Part shown: one piece after another, positions 1-11,200 of the stretch
How positions within the stretch are numbered: position 1 is the stretch's first letter
How the letters are laid out: each line of letters starts with the position of its first letter
NCBI GenBank assembly: GCA_035578155.1
Contig: JAPWDM010000001.1
Span: 74,284,062 to 74,348,061 of the forward strand
DNA length: 64,000 bases
Reading direction: 5' to 3'
Origin: Brachynemurus nebulosus
Taxonomy: Eukaryota > Arthropoda > Insecta > Neuroptera > Myrmeleontidae
Notes under the pieces: model-generated
Told to the model about the DNA's origin: nothing
Seen by the model: the letters and a program-made list of their open reading frames with translations, nothing else
Databases searched by the model: none
Translations under genes and position numbers: made by a program

Positions 1-172
1 ATTAAAATTTATAAAATTATATTTATTTAAAGAAATTGATCTTAAGCACAATTTCTCGATGCTTGTACCTATTGTACCTATACCATACCCGGAAAGTTCA
101 CCAACAACAATTTTACCGACTAGAAAATTCACACCCTCGCCATTCATCGAAAGAATAATTTACCGATTCCAC

Positions 173-177
<5 letters not shown>

Positions 178-259
<82 letters not shown>
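178..259. repeat. (TA)n microsatellite
   Basis: Uninterrupted TA dinucleotides, directly next to the left end of the inverted-repeat element that follows. An open frame read through it is low-complexity and not a gene. Confidence 0.95.
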
Positions 260-262
<3 letters not shown>

Positions 263-2906
263 TCTTTCATAAAGTTCGCACCATATGGGAAACTTTTTTA
301 CTATTGATTTTTTGAAAAATATTTTGGTGGGGCTAGTTGGCGCATCGGTTGGAATGAAAAAGGAGCTAAACGCGTCTTACTCCCCTCTTGCTATTTGGCG
401 GGAAACCGAAAATTTCAAAATAGCGAATTATGAAAAATGGTAATAATTTGAAAAGTACTGATCACTTCGTCATGAAATTTTGATATCATATCAAAATTAG
501 GTCTAGTTAATATATCCCGTTATGGAAAAATCAAGGCCAAAAATTTGCTTTTCCAAAATTCGACTTTAAGTAACCCTAAATTTAAAACTGTTTTAAGGCT
601 AGCAAAATAAAAATTATACCAATCTTTGAAGTCTGCTTATTTATAAAATCACAGTTATTATCAAAATATTGCCGCAGATATTGGTGTTTCAATAAAAAAA
701 TTTAATTTTGTCATAAAAAAACATGTCTGTAACATTGAAGTTCTAATAAGCATCAATAATTATCATTACTTTATTTTCTTTATAATTTGTAGTAAAGATA
801 TGCCGTACGCTAATTCCATATAAAAGTCTTTTAAGAATTATTCAAATAAATGACCCCAGTCCTTTAAAACTGCTAGAAATTTTCTTAATATTCAACTAGT
901 TATTATTATAATATTATCCGCGGCATACAAATATTATAATATTATAGAAGGCATTGTAATTAGCAGCTTACAGTCGCCATTAGATACATTTTGTGACGTC
1001 ATTTTGACCGAGATAAATAATTTAACTTATGTCAAAATTGTTTAAATATTGTGAATTTAAATTATTTAAGTATTTTGAATTGTAAAAGTTTATAAAATAT
1101 TTAAAATAGTTAAATTTCAGGCAAATATATGAAATAATTATAGTGAAAAAATCTAAAAATAATAAAAAAAATTACATTTTTTGCGTTTCAATCTGATGGG
1201 ATTATTTGTGCAAAATCGGTAAAAGCATGCGGGGAAAACGTCGTTTTTAATTTAGCGACAACAAAAATTTGCTCTGATCAGTTTGAAGAATCAGACTACA
1301 CTAGTTTAAAAGAAAAATTATGAAATACTCCAGTAGAAAAATGACATTTAACTAAAGGTGTTTTACCTTCTAAAAATCTTCCCAAGCTTAATACAGTTAC
1401 TGAGAGAAAACAGTAAACAAAAAAATAGCATAAGAGACAACTGACAAGTGTCGGAAATTATGAAAATTTATAAACAGTTTGGTTTTAAAATTATGCGTTT
1501 TTAATATTAAATTTAATAAATAGTAATGATTACAAGTATGGGACAAAGGAAATGGAAGCGCAGCATAATATTAAAAACGATGAAGTTAAATTTAAGGAAA
1601 TTGGTGTGCAAAAAGAGTAAATATTCTTAAGATTTTTTGCATTTTATTTACTAATTTTATTTTTAAATTAATAAATAAAATGGTATATAGACCGATGAAA
1701 ATTTTATAAATAATCTTCTTGATAATTTATTCATCAATCATCACACATTGATTTACCACTGAAGGTAAAGAATTTGTACCTACTTCAAAATACGCTTTTA
1801 CAATCGTATTAAAATACTAGATCAGAAAGTTTCCAAACATAAACACTAATCTGTGCATAAACACATTAAGAAAGAAAACTGAACCAAACTATTTTGTAAA
1901 TATTTATTAATAAATGCAAATATCGGAGGGGTGGTTTTATTTAACATTAAATTTCAGCTTAATTAATAAATTCCAATGCGCAAATAAAATAAAATGAAAT
2001 AAATCAACATTTTTGATTCCGTTTTTGGTAGTTTTTAAGTATACATTCATATATCTCATTCAGTAGATCGGTCCGGATGACGTCAAATTCATCTATCAAA
2101 AAATTAAATAGATTGCCTTGATATCCATAACATAACGTGTGTATGCCGTGATTATTTTCAATATTGCCGTGATTTTTGTGTATCATGGCTATATTGATAA
2201 TAAATTTTATTAATAAAATATCAAATATTACCAAAAATTCTAATAATTTTAAAGGACTGGAATATCATTTATTTGAATTATTCTTAGGAATTTTTTTGTG
2301 AAATTAGCATAATAAGTATCTTTGCTACTAACTATAAAGAAAATACAGTAATAATAATTGTCCATGCTTATCAAAACTCCGATGTTACAGAGACGTGTTT
2401 TTTTAGTACAAAAATAAATTTTTCTATTGAAAGGCCAATGTTTTAATAATAACCAATGTTTTCTATGACAATATTTTAATAATAATTGTGATTTTATGAA
2501 TAACTAGATGTCAAAGAATGGTATAATTTTTATTTTGCTAGCATTTATAAAATTATTTTGAAGTTGGGGCCACTTAAAGTCGCATTTTGGAAAAGCGGAT
2601 TTTTTAGTGTTAGTTTTGCAGATAATGGTATTTAACTGTCAGAATATGTTTACTAGATCCAATTTTGATACGATGCCAAAATTTCATGTGGAAGTGACCA
2701 GTCACTTTGAAATTTTTACCATTTTTGGTAATTGACAAAATTGAAATTTCCGGTTTCCCGCCAAATAAACAAGTGGGGGGTGAAATGTATTTAGCTACTT
2801 TTTCATTCCAACCGATGCACCAACTAACCCCGCTAAAATACTTTTCAAAATAGTTTTAAATAGTAAAAAAGTTTCCCATATGGTGCAAAATTTATGAAAG
2901 GTATTG
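260..2906. mobile_element. Foldback DNA element with long inverted arms
   Basis: The arm at about 260-935 is an imperfect inverted copy of about 2215-2906. Both ends begin with a CTTTCATAAA-type block followed by CACCATATGGGAAAC, and inside both arms have matching blocks such as the one with CCAACCGATG. The core (936-2214) is AT-rich and contains one possible coding relic (THAP-like, 1261-1400). Both outer ends lie beside TA repeats. It looks like a non-autonomous DNA transposon; the superfamily is not settled. No intact gene is visible in the 2.6 kb. Confidence 0.75.
1261..1400 (+). pseudogene. THAP zinc-finger-like remnant
   Basis: A plus-strand reading gives ICSDQFEESDY followed, across two in-frame stops, by LTKGVLPSKNLPK. 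This recalls the second half of THAP DNA-binding domains (a Cys-x2-His/Gln-Phe block, then a Lys-x-Gly-x-x-Pro-Ser block). THAP domains occur in P-element-type transposases and in host factors derived from them. Here the usual His is Gln, the first zinc-ligand half is not seen, and stops break the frame. It sits in the core of the foldback element, so it is probably a dead transposase fragment. Confidence 0.3.
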
Positions 2907-2919
2907 TATATATATATAT

Positions 2920-3416
2920 ATTTATTCCCGCCACCTTTTGACATGTGTAGGGCCTCCACTATGGAAGAGTAGAGCTGAAATTTGGTAAGTGGGGCTCATT
3001 ATGATGCACAACAATACTATCAAAGTGGGGTCAAATTTTTGGCAAATTTTGTTTCCGACTCAACTTTCAAGTGGGTGGTGGGAGCAACAAAACAATAATA
3101 CTTTTCCGAACTGGTTGGAAATAATGTTTCGGTCAATTATGTGCAACAATTTGGCTGGACCTAACACGCCCACAGCTCCCCAGAATTAACGTAGAGGGTT
3201 GAAATTTAGCATGTTGATAAAGTTCGTACCTAGGTTGTGTATTTTAGAGGTTTTAATATTTTGCCGCCACCCCCCACTTTTAAGCTACAATTTCATGCTT
3301 TTTCGACGTTTTCGAAGTTTGTATCACTCACAAGTAGTTACTCTTCGAGAGTTCCAAATCCACCTCCCCAACTCCCGATTTTTTGAGCGATGGGTGGAGC
3401 AAAATTTGGTCTCAAA
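2920..3416. other. Non-coding stretch with diffuse repeats
   Basis: No gene is recognised. Short blocks resembling GAGGGTTGAAATTTAG recur (about 2970 and 3190) and are similar to the spaced repeat at 7676-8090, so this is probably decayed dispersed repeat DNA. Confidence 0.5.
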
Positions 3417-3560
3417 TCTAACCTAACCTAACGGAACTTGATCCAACCTAACAGAACCTAAGGAAATTTTATCTAACCTAACCTAACATAACCAAACCTA
3501 ACCTAACAAAATTTTTTAACCTGACCTAACCTAACAAAATTTTTTTTAATCTAACCGAAA
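3417..3560. repeat. Interstitial CCTAA (TTAGG-like) repeats
   Basis: Several short runs of CCTAA and its one-base variants occur over about 140 bp. The reverse complement, TTAGG, is the common insect telomere unit. The runs are short and degenerate, so this is interstitial telomere-like DNA and not a chromosome end. Confidence 0.6.
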
Positions 3561-3582
3561 CTAAGAATTCACAATTTCCCTA

Positions 3583-3800
3583 ATAGATGGTGTAGCCACC
3601 TTCAAGCCCTGTAAATTCGCTACTAGATGTTGCTGCGCGTCCGGATACCAACGACCCCTGTGCGTAAGTTTGAAAAATTGTCAACAGATGGCGCAGCCAC
3701 CTTCGTGTCCTGTAAATTCACTACTAGATGTCGCTGCTAGTCTGGATACTAGCGATCACTGTGCGTAAGTTTGAAAAATTGTCAATAGATAGCACTGAAA
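3583..3800. repeat. Tandem duplication, unit about 118 bp
   Basis: Two diverged copies share blocks such as AGCCACCTTC, CTGTAAATTC, CTACTAGATG and GTGCGTAAGTTTGAAAAATT in the same order, followed by the start of a partial third copy. No coding potential. Confidence 0.7.
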
Positions 3801-4105
3801 ATCCTTTTTGATAGTAAAAGATGGCGTTGCTAGTCTGAACCACCGCGAACTCTGTACCCTGATTCATAATTTTATCATATTTTTATCTGAAGACAGGTTT
3901 AAACTCGTATAAATTGTCAGATGACGTCATTAGAAGGTATACTTATATTAATAACGGAGATTTCTGTCTAATACACAAAAATGAATTTTATCATATGATT
4001 GTATATTTTTATCTGAAAACAGATTTATACAGGTTTTCCTCTAAATAAAAACACATTTTTTATTTTAATAAATTTATTTAAAAGAAAATATTTTACAATA
4101 AATAT

Positions 4106-4618
4106 TTAAATGTTATCACAATAATATTTGTATATGGATGTAACATTTTCCATGGCCCAAGTTGCTCCAGAATGATGGCCGCATCGAGGACTAGTGTATG
4201 TTGATGTTATGATTCCCAACTTGGGACAAATTGTTATTTCTTCAATGTTCATAATGGGCGCTGATGGTAGTAGTCGTTTTAAATACCACACTTCTTCTTC
4301 TCCCTTCGTATAGATGATTCGAGTTCCGTGTAGATTGTTTATTAAAATGTATTGTAGCTCCTCGTATTCAATATGCCCATCCATCCAGGAAAACCCATGA
4401 TGATTTTTCCGCAACCAACGAGCTGTACGCTGATCTTTTTCACTTAATCCACAAAACGGTATTGGCGATTTGAATATATAGTGTTGCAGTATATAATCTT
4501 TACCGTAATTTTTTTCGGAAGAATCGAATTTCAATACAGCCAATTCCTTTATGTAGAATTCCCTCTTTGTTGCACTTGGAAATCCTTGGAAGTCAACAAT
4601 TGCTGCGTCGGTCTTCAT
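4106..4618 (-). CDS. Polinton-type right-end protein (170 aa), relic C
   Basis: Intact 170-codon ATG frame. It is clearly related to the 161-aa protein at 62484-62969: both start with a D-x-QG-(F/Y) block, then have EFY-x-KE, an F-x-x-P block, QR-x-A-x-WL, N-x-HG-x-x-W, an IY-x-KG block, an EEI-x-x-x-PK block, and a C-terminal Cys/His region. The opening block recalls the first acidic motif of RNase H-fold exonucleases, with Gln where Glu would be expected; that is only inference and the function is unknown. A TATA box lies upstream at 4668-4676 and AATAAA-type signals lie past the stop. Directly upstream is a fragment of a Polinton major capsid gene, the same neighbour order as in element B. 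It may be a surviving virus-derived gene. Confidence 0.75.
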   Translation of the reverse strand: MKTDAAIVDFQGFPSATKREFYIKELAVLKFDSSEKNYGKDYILQHYIFKSPIPFCGLSEKDQRTARWLRKNHHGFSWMDGHIEYEELQYILINNLHGTRIIYTKGEEEVWYLKRLLPSAPIMNIEEITICPKLGIITSTYTSPRCGHHSGATWAMENVTSIYKYYCDNI

Positions 4619-4667
4619 TGTGCGTTGTTTAGAGCGAAACTAGCTGATTAATAATCTGATTGCGGCG

Positions 4668-4676
4668 CTTTTATAC
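4668..4676 (-). promoter_or_regulatory. TATA box of the 170-aa gene
   Basis: Minus-strand GTATAAAAG lies about 50 bp before the ATG, with an initiator-like ATCAGATT about 30 bp downstream. The box overlaps the TAA stop of the capsid fragment upstream, as happens at several gene junctions of element B. Confidence 0.55.
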
Positions 4677-4832
4677 ATATTTTGTAACAATATTCATCAA
4701 TGGATTATATTGAACCACACGATCATGTAGTAGAAGACAGAATGATGATGTATCCTCTGGCACCTCCTTCAACGTTTTAAATTCAATTCGAATATCCACC
4801 GGTCCACTTTTCAAAATTTGTAAATTAAAAAG
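4671..4832 (-). pseudogene. Polinton major capsid protein, C-terminal fragment (relic C)
   Basis: About 50 codons read in frame to a TAA and match the C-terminus of the major capsid protein of element B (61211-62404). Both have an LKSG-x-VD-(I/V)-R-(I/L)-EFK block, then a HD block, then N-L/P-type residues ending in KY. The rest of the capsid gene is missing: the frame closes upstream at about 4833 and the DNA beyond is AT-rich without similarity I can see. The fragment is directly followed by the TATA box and the 170-aa gene, which keeps the order seen in element B. Confidence 0.7.
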
Positions 4833-4849
4833 ATCTTACTACTGTTTAC

Positions 4850-5556
4850 ATGTTAAAAAGTGATTATTGTGTACATATATTTTTTTAAAAAAACTATACT
4901 TAAAAAAAAATTTAAAAAAAAAACCGTTCTTTTGATTTATACCCATTCCTAAAAAAATAAATCAAACTAATCTTTAATATTATACCTTAAACTTGATGTA
5001 TATATAAAAATTCCATTTACAATTAGGGTACACCATATATACTCGTAAATTTTACAAAACTGTATCACTCTATATATTTTTTTATCGGTATATTCTTTCG
5101 ATGGTGACTTTTAATATCAGAATACATATTACTCAGCTAAAAATCGCCACTTACTTATGTTATAAACATCTAAGTATGTATTTTTTAAATACCTTATAAA
5201 TACCTATGATTACTTTACTATATGGCTAATCACGCGATATCGTGTGATAAAATATAAGAATTTGCTCATTTAACGTAAAATATTTGATCATCAACAATTA
5301 AATAAAAACGAATTTTTCAAAATATATAATAATATAATATTTTGCATATGTACAGTACTCTGTTAAAAGTAAGGGTTTCTGCACCGTTAAAAACATATTT
5401 TTTACAATGTCAATATATTGTAAAAAAATCATATTTCTTAGTATTTTTAAAACTAAATATGTAATGTCGATAATTTAAAACAGTTTTGAAACATTAATTT
5501 CTCGTCATAGATATTTTTTTTAGTCTTAAATTAATAGCACAATGTTCCAAATACAC
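4850..5556. other. AT-rich stretch without recognised gene
   Basis: Runs of A and T with no conserved reading frame or clear repeat structure. If Polinton relic C once extended upstream of the capsid fragment, nothing of it can be recognised here. Confidence 0.5.
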
Positions 5557-6568
5557 AGGCCTGCAAAATTAAGGTCATAAAAAACTTTTTTAACGTTAAT
5601 AGGTGATTTTTATATTTTTTTGGGTGCTAAATCCAAATTTGGATTTCATTATTTTGTATCACCCACAGTTTTGTCACATTTTGGCTATGTCAGATTTAAT
5701 GAAATATGCTAATATTTTATAGGAGTGGAAAAAAATAACTTGTACAAGACAAACAGAACTTTATTTTAACACATAAAATACATTTATGTGTTAAAATACT
5801 AAGTTTTATGAAGGTTTTAAGAGTCCATGGGCTTATATTTTCTTTCTCTCTTTTCTTTGAAGCTTCGGCTGTGGTTTTTTTTTCTTTGTGCCGCTTGCTG
5901 AATTTCTCGGTGAAAGGACCAACAGTAATCACCCATCATCCTGGTGTTCCAATGTCCCTGATAGCGTTTTTCCATTATCTTGATATCCTGGTGGAAACGT
6001 TCTCCTTGTTCCTCACTGACAGCTCCTAAATTGTCCAGAAAGTAGTCTAGCTGGCTGTTTAAAAATGAACCTTTAAGCTTAAACATCCCAAATTCTTGAA
6101 GCGATTAAGTATATTAGATACAATGGTTGTATTATAGTCTGGGTCTTTTTTGTTACCCAAAAACTTGTTAACAACTTCCTTGAAAGCAATCCAAGCGTCT
6201 TTCTCTTTCACTGTTATATGTAATTGAAACTTAGTGTCAAACATCATTTTTCTTATATCAGGGCCAATGAAGACACCCTCTTGTAACTTTGCTTCTGATA
6301 AATGCGGGAACTTTGAGCTAAGATATTGGAATTATAAGATATTATATTCATTATACGATATTGGATCGCTGGCTTTCGCATATTTGATATTATATTGATT
6401 GCATTAATTTTCTGAACTATTTTTTGAATATAAAGGTTTATGATGTAAAATGTAGGGAAATGGTGGGTGATACAGCAATTTTATTGTTATTTTCAGATTC
6501 AGCACACTAAAATCCATAAAATTATGGTTAAAGTATTAAAAAAGTTTTTTAGTCGTTGGCCTGTGATA
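5557..6568. mobile_element. Short DNA transposon with imperfect inverted ends
   Basis: The left end has CACAGGCCTGCAAAATTAAG and then a TAAAAAACTTTTTTAA block. The right end, read on the minus strand, has TCACAGGCCAACGAC followed by the same TAAAAAACTTTTTTAA block. An internal GGGTGATAC-type block is also inverted. Between the ends lies a broken minus-strand ORF (5817-6247). The superfamily is not assigned. Confidence 0.55.
5817..6247 (-). pseudogene. Transposon-derived ORF, one frameshift
   Basis: Two overlapping minus-strand frames join near 6070 to give a conserved run: a block like AWIAFKEVVNKFLGNKK, then LDYFLDNLG, then SEEQGERFHQDIKIMEKRYQ and a following W-x-x-x-MMGDYCW block. The GERFHQDI / RYQG / DYCW set is a common repeat-encoded protein signature in arthropod genomes, though I cannot name the family with certainty. 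The frame is broken at the join and there is no credible start, so it is a remnant. Confidence 0.6.
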
Positions 6569-7014
6569 TTTTAAGAAAAATCTCTTTCCCATATTTTATA
6601 TTAACTTAAACAATGTATCCGTTTTTTTAAATTTTATTACTTGTTAGTTTAATTTTTAAAAATTAGTTAAATATATCTATAGGTATTAAATGACCTCTAG
6701 TTTTTGTAAACGACTGTAATAAGATTAAAATTTTTTATTTACTTATGTAAATATCTTAACACAAGAAATCGCCGAATCAGCATTTTTACATACTTCAATA
6801 TGTGTCTCTTGTATATTAGTATAATTTATTTATAAAATAAAATGTGTTTTATTTATTAAAAATTTAAGAAAATCATAAACTAACCTCACGATATTTCTGA
6901 TTAAATACTATCTCATGTCTATGCATATATTAACAAGTTTGCCAAAAAATGATAATGAAAAAACTTTAAATCTTAAGACGTTAGTGATTGTTAAAAATAA
7001 GGTTACACTAACAA

Positions 7015-7437
7015 ATGACGATGAACGATTTGGTTAAAAATAAACCAACAATAAACTTAAAACTCTCCCGTGGGTATTCAGGGGTAAATAAGAACATTAC
7101 AGTGATCAGAAGATACGATTTTGACAGTGAGAACAATATTGGAAAATGTATAAACATTAAAACTAAACTTGACAGTGTATTGAATGATAACCCAGGTTTA
7201 ACTACCATTCGGCAAATTAGTGAATTTTTAAATAATTAAACACAAGTTGTACCCCTGAATATATTTTCTGATTTAATACAATTTTATCAATATTCGCCGT
7301 TAACGTCAGTCGATGTAGAGAGATCTTTTTCAATTTTTAAATATATTTTTAATGATAGAAGAAGATTAACACCTGAAAATATAGAAAAAATTCTTGTAAT
7401 TTATTATTTTAATAACACTGGTGTGGACACTGACTAA
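7015..7437 (+). pseudogene. hAT transposase C-terminal remnant
   Basis: A single frame crossed by one TAA (7237-7239) gives a C-terminal block containing PLTSVDVERSFSIFK, then NDRRRLTPENIEKIL. This matches the hAT-family dimerisation region, in which a VERSFS block is followed by an R-x-x-L-x-x-EN-x-x-x-L block. The catalytic part upstream is not recognisable. It is a truncated, stop-containing relic. Confidence 0.7.
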
Positions 7438-7675
7438 AATATTGTTTTAAGATGTGTATTTGTGTACATACTAATTCATTTACAAAAGTGTAAAAAAATA
7501 ATTTTCGTGTACCAACAATAGTCAAAATAGAATTTGTTTTTAATACGTTCCATAATCTTATGTTTGTATATAAACACACATATGTACCTGTTTGTACATA
7601 CATACATATTTTATGTTAAAATTTATTTGTGCGACTGTAATTCAAATACCTATGTACTTATTGTGTGAAGTCGAA

Positions 7676-8090
7676 ATAAACCTAGAGGGCTGAAATTTTG
7701 TATTCGGATTGAGTTAGTATCAAAGGGGTGCCATTGGGCACCCAAACTTTTAACCCTTATTCCCACCATTTTTATACCAAAAAGAAAATGATTTTTCTTC
7801 TTTTTTAACAGTTTCGTTCGGGTCAAAATCTCCCCAAATAAACCTAGAGGGCTGCAATTTTGTGTATAGGTTAAGTTAGTAGCCAGTCACTGCTTTTTGG
7901 AGGTTTTAACTTTTAACCCTTACCCCTACGATTGTTATGCCAATATTTCCTTGATTTTTTTTGCTTTTTTCCTAACACGCCTAGAGACTCTAGGGGGCTA
8001 AAATTTTGTACATGTATTGAGCTGGTATCCAGTTAGTGCCTTTTAGGGATTCCACATTACTTTTCCTCCCACTTCTCCCATTTTTACATC
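7676..8090. repeat. Three spaced repeats
   Basis: A block resembling CCTAGAGGGCTGAAATTTTG followed by GAGTTAGTA-type sequence occurs near 7680, 7842 and 7980, each followed by a similar CTTTTAACCCTTA/TTCCCACC-type tract. It is a diverged tandem array with a period of about 140-165 bp and no coding content. Confidence 0.6.
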
Positions 8091-8099
8091 GGAATTCAA

Positions 8100-9700
8100 T
8101 GGTATTGTAAAATGTGTTTAAAATGCTTTATTTTTATACTACTCGTATAATACAAGTAGGTGTATAGTAAATGTAAAAATTTATAAAAAATTGAACTTAC
8201 TTTTATGACAAATGCAATACATAAATATTAATTTAAAAATGCTATAGGTATGTGTTTTATATTTATAAAGTAGGAATTTTAGATTTTTTGGAATACAAAA
8301 ATATCTTCAAGCCCGTTTTTTTGTATATTTAAAAAAAAAAAAAACACAAGGGGTATCGGCAGGCAAGCATGGGTAGGAATGCCCTTGTACGTATGTGTTT
8401 CTACTGAATTTGTGTTAATTTTTTTTTACTGCTAGCCACTACCGACATAAAATTGAAATTTACTGAATTTCAGCCATTAAAAATTTATCCTTTGTGGATA
8501 AGAAATTATTTTTTGAAAGTCGAAAAATCTTTTGAATGGCTTAACGGATTTAGTTGAAGTTTTTATATGTTTTAGATACCTCTATGGTATGCCTCAAAAA
8601 CAATTTTCAGCTTCAAAAAAATATAACCTACCTTCCCCTCCAAAAAAAGAAAAAAAAATTGGTTGACTTTTTAATATTTTTTCTTATCAATTTGTAGCTA
8701 TGGTATAATGGGGAATTTGATTAATTTTGGGAAACTATTTTAAAATACGCGTATTTATGTATTATGCATGTATATAATTTTAATTTTTAAAAATAATGCC
8801 GAAAATCGTTAGAAAAAATTAATTTAATATTTATTCTCAAAATTTGCGCGAAAATGTTCATTAGCTTCAATTACGTTATATTCTCTAGATAGCAACAGGT
8901 GTCAAGTAACTAAGAAAAAAAGCTGTTTATTTTTCTTATAATTAAGAAAAAAAATTGCTGGTTTTTAAAAAAATTAATTAAATTCAAATTAATTTCCATA
9001 GTTATGTTTGCTAATCGGAATTTACGTAGCGACCCTAGTGGCGACAGTGTTGAAATATAAGAGAAAGCAACGTCACGGCCCATTTCTGCTGCGCAATTTA
9101 TAGCTAAAAAATATTAATTTTTTTTAAATTAAATAATGATAATTTGGATGAATTGACATAATAAATTGTTGTTTTTTATTATCAATTTTCATTAAAATTT
9201 GTTTTTATTGTATTTCTTTGATACTGTCAAATACCCCATTGTCAAAATTTTTTGTCACCTTGTTACTATGATCCATGCAAAATATAATTTTTTCAGAATT
9301 AATTTTCGGGTGCGTCATAGTTAAGAAAAAATTAAATGCCTGGAAAGATTTTTTTAGAGACAGGTATACGCTTCCGGGTACTCATTGTCAGTCGATCGGA
9401 AATCATTTGCAAATTTTGAATATGTTCATAAAAACGTTTGTGACTACGCAGTTTTCGAAAAAAAGAAAATAGTAGATTCAAGTCTTACTAAGTTCCTCGA
9501 TCAGCCGAACACTCATCATCAGTTTTGAAGCCATCAAAATGACAAATCGCTTGTAGACTTTCAATCACATTTCGCTTGTAGATATTCAGTACCGAAGATG
9601 TAGGGAAAAATTTGACTTCCGTGATGGGGCCCCGCTGCTCACGGCGTTTTTTTATTTACATTATTTACATTATCATTTCATTACGAAAAAATTCTAAATG
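8100..9700. other. No recognised gene
   Basis: AT-rich DNA with runs of A and T. A short open frame at 9275-9472 has no feature I recognise. No clear inverted or tandem structure was seen. Confidence 0.5.
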
Positions 9701-9714
9701 TAGTACCGAATATG

Positions 9715-10020
9715 GCCAATAAAAAAAGTTTTAGTTTTGATGGTATCCAAATGTCTTTAATTAAAGAAATTATTGCCTACATTTGTGAAGTTTTTCAACC
9801 GGTAATTAAAAATTTGTTTACTGATTGGGAGTGCAAATTTTTAGACTAATTTAAATCTAATTATTATTATTAACCCAATTCATAAAAAGGGATCAAAATT
9901 GATGATTGAAAATTCTAAACCCATATCTTTATTTTCTAACTTTGCTAAAATTTTTGAATTATTGATACAATGGCGTCTACTTGAACACGTAAATCGTAAT
10001 ATAATAACTAATAACTAATG
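9715..10020 (+). pseudogene. LINE reverse transcriptase fragment, 5' part
   Basis: Reading with frameshifts gives KSFSFDGIQMSLIKEII, then PIHKKGSKL followed by NSKPISLFSNFAKIFELLI. This is the RT finger region of Jockey/CR1-type non-LTR elements: a K-S-x-G-x-DGI block, a P-(I/V)-x-KKG block, then a N-x-RPISLL-x-x-x-x-K-(I/V)-FE block. The next RT block appears to resume at about 21110, after roughly 11 kb of inserted DNA. Confidence 0.65.
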
Positions 10021-10228
10021 CTATTTAATTTTATTCATAAATCATAAATAAAGCTCACTATCTAGAATAATATTAGGTCGTGTAATATGAAATCTCGTTT
10101 CCCGACCACTTGGCCGACCATGTAATTTATATAAATATCAACACTTTCTAAGCCTTAGAGAAATGTTTAAAAGCAATTATTTAACTCCGAATAGATTTCT
10201 TGTAGCCTGGAATAACTTCCGTCATTAA

Positions 10229-10362
10229 GGGCAGAGTAACGTATTAAAAAAAAAAATTTTGCATTTTTAACTGAATGCATTATATTTCAAGAATATTGTC
10301 TCAAAATTTCAAGTTGATTGGAGCAAAATTGACAAAGTTATAAGCATTTTTGTGGTTACCTG
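10229..10362. mobile_element. TTAA-site element X, copy 1, left part
   Basis: The left end follows a TTAA at 10225-10228. The sequence matches, inverted, the right end of copy 2 (to 32818), including the CTGAATGCAT and TTTCAAGTTGATTGGAGCAA blocks. It breaks exactly at the Polinton A insertion and resumes at 19940. Confidence 0.75.
10357..10362. repeat. Left target-site duplication of Polinton A (TACCTG)
   Basis: TACCTG directly precedes the element end and is repeated directly after its other end at 19934-19939. The uninterrupted paralogue of element X has it once (32676-32681). Six-base duplications are characteristic of Polintons. Confidence 0.85.
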
Positions 10363-11200
10363 AGTATAAAAGCTGTAACAGTTCTATGACACAGTAAAAC
10401 CCCAATTTTCCGGAATACTTTTTGACGGTGTTAAGAACCGTGTAGTTTGGGGTCCTACTGTACTTCGTGTATGGATTGGCCTTTGACCCGGCACGTGCCG
10501 AGTACATGTATCAAAATTTGTTGTTGACATTTGACCCCAACACGCGCTCATACTGTTGACCTTGAAATTTCTAAGTCATGAGTCATCATCACTTCGACAA
10601 AATAAATTCAAGTTAACCCAGTATGCATCATCACAATTTATTCATCACGATTTTGATTTGTGTTAACCCATTACCCACCAGCACTAACATAGTTTTTGAA
10701 TGCAAACCTAACGCATGCGCAGACTGAATTTTAGTACACGACGCATGCGCAGACTGAATTTTAGGCCACAATTTGATAGATGCGGTACACTACCACGTCA
10801 AAAATGTGGGGAATACCCTGACTCGGGGGTGGCCCCAAACTTTTGACACCGCACTGTGCTTAAATTTTTGGTACACTGCCGTGTCAAAAGTGCGGACCCC
10901 CCTGGCGAAAAACGTATCCGATCACTTTTTGAAGCGTACTGTGCTTATTTTGTGTGTACATGCAAACCTTGACCCCAACACGCGCTTGCCTTAATTGAGT
11001 CATTTTAAACGAAAGATACACTACCACGTCAAAAATGTGGGGAATACCCTAACCCAGGGGGTGGCTCCAAACTTTTGACACCGTACTGTACTTAAATTTT
11101 TGGTACACTTCCGAGAGAATTCACATGTAAAATCAAAACTTTTATAGACTAGAGCATTTTGAATTTGCTACTTTATCATTAACATACATATAATATCATG

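Noticed and set aside
3417..3560. True telomere or chromosome end
   Set aside because: Repeats are short, degenerate and flanked on both sides by ordinary repeat DNA.
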